From positions 35,526,001-35,590,000 of the forward strand of contig JBITNC010000001.1 of assembly GCA_050084985.1 (NCBI GenBank): a stretch of 64,000 bases of DNA. The letters are read 5' to 3'. The notes under the pieces are model-generated. The model had not been told where the DNA came from. It saw only the letters and a list, made by a program, of their open reading frames with translations, and did no database searches. Position 1 is the stretch's first letter, and every line of letters starts with the position of its first letter. A program made the position numbers and the translations under genes. The DNA is from Nageia nagi. Its lineage: Eukaryota > Pinophyta. Below are positions 60,131 through 64,000 of the stretch, piece after piece.

Positions 60131-61555
60131 ATAACTTCCCCTTTACTCCAAATCTCAGCTTTTTTTGCAAAAGCAGCAACAGAAATATTCTGATCTATCT
60201 GACTATTCCTAAAAACCTGATTCATCATTTCTCTGTGAGGTGCTGAAATCTGAAGTAACTCAAAAAGACTAACTTTGGCTTGTGTGCTCTTTAATTGCTC
60301 AATCAGATCAAAACTTCTAGGATCTTTTGGTAACTCCCTTTCACAAGTAACCGGATCAACCATTTCCCTAACTCTTCCCCTTGTGAGTGCTGCACAAACA
60401 TCTTCATGGAAAATGACATTAACATGTTGCTCTGCTTCCGTATCTTTTGCCGGACACACATAGAATCCATCTTCTATGAGTTTCTGTATTCTATCCCTAA
60501 GGCTTATACACCCATTAGTAGCATGGCCCTTAGTTTGGTGGTATTCACAATACCTATCTTCCTTATACCAAGTGGGTCTTTCTGCTGTAGGGTCTTCTTC
60601 ATGCTTAGGTAAGGGGTATAACAACTCTTTCGCCACAAGGTCTTTTAAAATATATCTCGGGGGTATATGAAATTTCATGAATTTTCTTTCTTTTTCCTCA
60701 CTTGTCTTTTCAGCCATATGAATAATTTTCTCTTTCTTTGGCAATTGCGGTTTCGTATCCTTTGCCTTTGTCTTATCACTATTACCATATTTCACAAGCC
60801 CAAGCTTCACAAGGACTTTTTCTTTCTCTAACAATTTATACGTCATATCAGAAAATGTGAGATGTGTATAATCAATAACATATGATTGTAGGGGCAATAT
60901 AACAGCTTCTTTAAAAATGTTATTTACCTCTTTTTCTGTTAACTTGGTCTTTGCCTGCTGCCATGTCTTTTTAAACCTTACAATGAATTTGTCCAGTTGC
61001 TCATCACTGTCCTGTTTAATAGCACATAAATCTGATAGCATAACCTCCTTCTTGATGTTATGCTTATATTGCTCCAGAAACAAATCACTGAATTCTGCAA
61101 ATGATGTAATGGACCCTTCAGGTAAGCCATAAAACCATTCTCGTGCATCTCCTTCCAAGCTTTGGGGGAAGAATTTAGCCTGCAATCTTTGGTCTGTACC
61201 AATTGTGAGTTCACATTCATCCTTAAATCCTTGTATATGTCTCCTTGGATCTCCTTCCACCATTGAACTTACTGAATTTTGGCTTTTTGTAATCGGTTGG
61301 TGGCATATACCTATGAATGTCATCACATAAAGGACTACCAAATTCAAAAGACTTGTTAGGCAGAGCTGATCTCCTTGTCAATCTATCTATCTGCCTCTGC
61401 ATACCTTCCATTGTAGCCTGAACATTACTGTTGTCACCCTCAGCACTATGTTGCATTCCTCCGGATCCCTCCGGATCATCATGTCTGATTTCTACCAATA
61501 ATTCATCCAAATCCCTTTTTTAAAGACTACGCAAGAATAACTTGAGCTGATCCAT
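60131..61555 (-). pseudogene. Element C: gag
   Basis: Gag with a start at 61555. A stop after 11 codons and a frameshift near 61250 break the N-terminal part (MDELLVEIRHDDPEGSGG, QATMEGMQRQIDRLTRRSA). The gag domain at about 60800-61260 is clear: DPRRHIQGFKDECEL, KFFPQSLEGDAREWFYGLPE, FLEQYKHNIKKEVMLSDL and FIVRFKKTWQQAKTKL. Further on are a Lys/Glu-rich hinge and a zinc-like motif C-E-Y-H-Q-T-K-G-H-A-T-N-G-C near 60540, followed by LRDRIQKLIEDG, as in Tat gag. It is fused in frame with the protease. Confidence 0.92.
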
Positions 61556-61625
61556 GATTAAACACTCTCAAAATAGATATTAGTTCTAACTAAAACCTTT
61601 AGGGTTTTAGCACAATGATGTGTAG

Positions 61626-61643
61626 TTCACGTCGGGTTCACCA
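61626..61643 (-). other. Element C: primer-binding site, probably tRNA-Trp
   Basis: The minus strand reads TGGTGAACCCGACGTGAA, separated by two bases from the 5' LTR. It is complementary to a tRNA 3' end TTCACGTCGGGTTCACCA, which from memory is that of plant tRNA-Trp(CCA). A decayed copy is present in element A. Confidence 0.8.
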
Positions 61644-61915
61644 AATGTTTACAAATAAAATTGAGAGTGCAAATAAATAAATAAGAAATTATCTACAAAC
61701 TCAATATTATCTGTATTCTAGCTACGGATAGCAATTTATTCTAGATAACAATGAACAAGATAACCAATTCAGAAATGTAATTGCAACAACCAAGGCTGTA
61801 ATTTGTGTACTTACCTCACGGAACGTACCTGACACCGAAAGATGAAGACGTTGGCAATATACTGATGATGAGCTGCCTGTCCACCAATGCAATAACCTGC
61901 AAAGATGCCAGAAGA

Positions 61916-61992
61916 GGACCGCGGGCGGTCCGTGTCAGTGATATTAGAGCGTCGACAGTGTTCTTTCGTTCGCAAAGGAGCATCGGTGGTCT
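61916..61992 (-). repeat. Element C 5' LTR: phased 16-bp palindromes
   Basis: GGACCGCGGGCGGTCC (61916-61931, perfect around GG), AGAGCGTCGACAGTGT (61946-61961) and GGAGCATCGGTGGTCT (61977-61992). Spacing is 30 and 31 bp, as in the other LTR, but the second and third differ from their partners at many bases. Confidence 0.78.
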
Positions 61993-62219
61993 TAGTTTGA
62001 CGATTCTTGACCTCTCGATCAAGTCCAGAACTTCAGTACGGATGTCTCAAAATAGCAGTGATATCAGAATAGATCGTAGGTGTCAGTATAGCTCGCGAGA
62101 GGAAGCACACAAACCACAGCCTTGTAGGCTTGGTACCGAGAGATACCTTAGGGGGTAGCCACTTACAAGACCATACGCGGGATCATGTGTATCCTTGTTG
62201 TTGTGGACTTATATTAGAT

Positions 62220-62234
62220 CCCTTATTTATATAG
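62220..62234 (-). promoter_or_regulatory. Element C 5' LTR: TATA box (likely element promoter)
   Basis: Minus strand reads CTATATAAATAAGGG. It is conserved with both A LTRs and the other C LTR, and lies about 245 bp from the LTR's outer end, a reasonable place for the transcript start. Confidence 0.65.
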
Positions 62235-62484
62235 ATAATAGATAATACCGCCCATAGGTCAGCGTGCATCTACATAAATAAGGTTAATTCACAATATTTA
62301 AGATAAATACATCAATAAACAAGATAATTCATGCAATATTCAAGATAAACCATGCAATATCCATATTCAAGCCAAACATTGATATTATCACTTTCATTCA
62401 CTCAAGATGTATAGTTAGGCCAAGTATATTTCATTAATTCATTGATTTAAAAGCATAAAATCATTTTTATGTGTTAACAGAAGG

Positions 62485-62884
62485 TAGATGTGAATTACAA
62501 ATATTTTTGAAACATAATAAGATTGGGAATAAGATCTCACCAATTATCATAACTCTTTTTAGATCCTGTAAGCTTTGTTGATATGCTCTCATAAAGGAGA
62601 TATAAAAGAAAATAACAATGTATGTATCAAATATAGTATTTAGAGTAAGTTATTTATATTAGGTAATTTAATAAAAATATAAATAATAATTTATAATTTC
62701 AAGGCAAAGTCAACTATTTATTATTTCAAAATATTGGTGATTTAATAAAAATTTAATTTAAAATTTTAATTTGATTTGGCAACTTAGGCTAGAGAAAAAT
62801 TACAAAAATTGTGACATGGGTTAGAATTTCTAAAATTTGCTTATTAGTGAATATTCATGGCTAAAATGAACCCTACAATTGAAT
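62485..62884. other. Short AT-rich region without genes
   Basis: Between the element C target duplication and the copia remnant. No coding sequence or repeat recognised. Confidence 0.5.
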
Positions 62885-64000
62885 AAAGCATCTTATCAAA
62901 ATATATACCTTTATTTTGAGAAAATTCTTTTACTACAAGTATTTCTTTGTACCTCTTTTAACCATGTCCTTCTTCCTTTAACATCTAAACCTATTTATTA
63001 TTAAGTGCTATTTTATCTTTAGGAAGTTCAACTAAACTCCAAGCTTGGTTTTGAGGTAAAGAGTCCATCACTTTCTTCATAAAATCTCCCACTTAATCAG
63101 TGTACTTATTTGCATAGCTTCATCAAAATATTTAGGTTCACCACTATCAATATAATGCAAATAACATAGAGAAGGAGAATAAAGTTCAAGAGTTCTAATA
63201 GCCCTTGAAAATATCCTCATTACTGTAGGTGGAGTTTGGGGGTTCTTGTTGTTTAAGACCTTCACTTTTCTCTTTAGGTTTCTCATGCTCATCCACATCA
63301 TCAAGAGTTACAAACCTTGGTTCCTCTTCCTTTTATTTTTTCTCAATATGTAACCTATACTTGTACATGAATTTATCATTTAATATTACATCTCTACTTA
63401 TAATGATTTTTCAATTATCAACATGTCATAATCTAAAAGCTAGACCATCAATACCATACCCAATGAAGTAACATTTTTGAGACTTTTACATTAAGTTTCT
63501 TCATATTTTTTTTTATCAATATGTACAAAATTGTTAAAACCAATGACTCTTAGGAATGATCAATTTATCATTTTACATGTCCATATATCCTCTAGAATGC
63601 CTCCATCTATAGTATAATATGGAATCTTATTAATCAAGTAAATAATAATATCAATAACATTAGCCTAAAGATATAATGGTAAACATGCATGTATCCTCAT
63701 ACTTCTAGCCCATTCCAAGTTAGTCCTATTCAACCTTTTCATAACCCCATTTTCTTTAGGTTTTCTTGGAATAACCTTTATCATTCTAATGCCATTATGT
63801 AAAAAAAGGTGTCAAACTCTTTACCAGAAAATTCACTACCGTTGTTAGATTTTAAGATATCATAACTTTAAACCTATTTCATTTTGAAATGTACCTTTCA
63901 AATCTTAAATATTTCAAACACATTAGATTTATTTTTAATGCAATAAAGCCATGCCTTTTTGGTAGAGTAATCAATAAAACTGAAAAAGTAAAAAGATCCA
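62885..64000 (-). pseudogene. Ty1/copia pol remnant: integrase and start of RT
   Basis: A minus-strand copia polyprotein fragment running off the window. In sense order: the integrase core at about 63560-63995 with FFSFIDYSTKKAWLYCIKNK, KSNNGSEFSGKEF (second Asp replaced by Asn) and later P-x-x-NGV-type sequence, then a region ending KNHYK near 63390, a linker, and the RT entry at about 62900-63200 with LYSPSLCYLHYIDSGEPKYF, DEAMQ and ALNNK. These are diagnostic copia blocks. It carries many stops and frameshifts. It is on the same strand as the RT-RNase H remnant at 20450-21730, but nothing shows that they are the same copy. Confidence 0.85.

Larger units (their letters stand above)
53503..62479 (-). 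mobile_element. Element C: Ty3/gypsy Tat-lineage retrotransposon, recent, decayed coding
   Basis: Full-length 8977-bp element in minus orientation. LTRs of 824 and 834 bp start TGTT and end TGTTAACA in plus orientation. GAAGG flanks both ends (53498-53502 and 62480-62484), a perfect target duplication. Inside are a primer site, gag-protease-RT-RNase H-second RNase H-integrase, a long 3' region with two tandem arrays, and a polypurine tract. The second RNase H after the RT-linked one marks the Tat lineage. By eye the LTRs are about 94-95% identical. GC content is visibly higher than in the surroundings. Coding is interrupted in at least eight places. Confidence 0.97.
61646..62479 (-). repeat. 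Element C: 5' LTR
   Basis: 834 bp. Promoter end at the right. It carries the TATA motif at 62220-62234 and palindromes at 61916-61992. Most differences from the 3' LTR lie in its first 110 bp and in the palindrome cluster. Confidence 0.97.

Noticed and set aside
1-64000. tRNA, rRNA or other structural RNA genes
   Set aside because: I scanned for tRNA-like T-loop words and conserved rRNA segments and found only the primer-binding sites of the retrotransposons. A dedicated RNA search was not possible.

Overview
The window is AT-rich, repeat-packed nuclear DNA from a plant, most likely a seed plant with a large, methylated, retrotransposon-dominated genome. The evidence is plant-type transposon families: Tat-lineage Ty3/gypsy elements with two RNase H domains, a chromovirus, Ty1/copia fragments, a plant mobile domain (PMD) gene and a DUF4283/zinc-knuckle ORF. 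I cannot name the species. I see no intact host gene, tRNA, rRNA or CRISPR array. Almost every coding stretch is broken by stops and frameshifts, many of them C-to-T type changes, so pseudogene is the right label nearly throughout.

Layout. (1) 1-3450: 5' part of a minus-strand gypsy element D (gag remnant and a candidate 5' LTR); the rest lies outside the window. (2) 3456-8337: no recognisable gene, with a TA microsatellite at 7790-7945. (3) 8343-14168: complete but decayed minus-strand chromovirus E, with 614/618-bp LTRs, an ATGGT target-site duplication, an initiator-Met-type primer site, gag, protease, RT, RNase H, integrase and chromodomain. (4) 14174-20449: mostly unassigned, with small repeats and a candidate TRIM-like element at 17054-18719. 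(5) 20450-21730: Ty1/copia RT-RNase H remnant. (6) 22097-44531: plus-strand gypsy element A, swollen to 22.4 kb by insertion of a second gypsy element B (about 25757-40501, minus strand). A has gag but no pol, and carries an antisense PMD gene that B splits in two. B has about 2.15-kb LTRs, gag, protease, an RNase H placed before RT, RT, RNase H, integrase and a roughly 3.8-kb extra sense-strand coding region. (7) 44532-53502: decayed unassigned coding-like sequence, a DUF4283/zinc-knuckle remnant, tandem repeats and a hAT-like transposase/zinc-finger pseudogene. (8) 53503-62479: element C, the youngest and most GC-rich insertion, a Tat-lineage gypsy element of 8977 bp with 824/834-bp LTRs and a perfect GAAGG duplication. 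C belongs to the same family as A. (9) 62885-64000: Ty1/copia integrase-RT remnant running off the window.

The most unusual signal is in the A/C family. Pairs (or a triple) of 16-bp hyphenated palindromes recur at 30-32-bp spacing in the LTRs, in coding linkers between pol domains, in the gag leader and in the 3' untranslated region. The arms differ between copies but mostly still pair, linkers are unrelated, and element orientation is constant. In the older copy A the CpG-rich cores have decayed in the way expected of methylated cytosines. Other points worth a second look are the antisense PMD gene, the different position of the extra RNase H in B and C, and an array of TGACGTCA-like sites in the B LTR.
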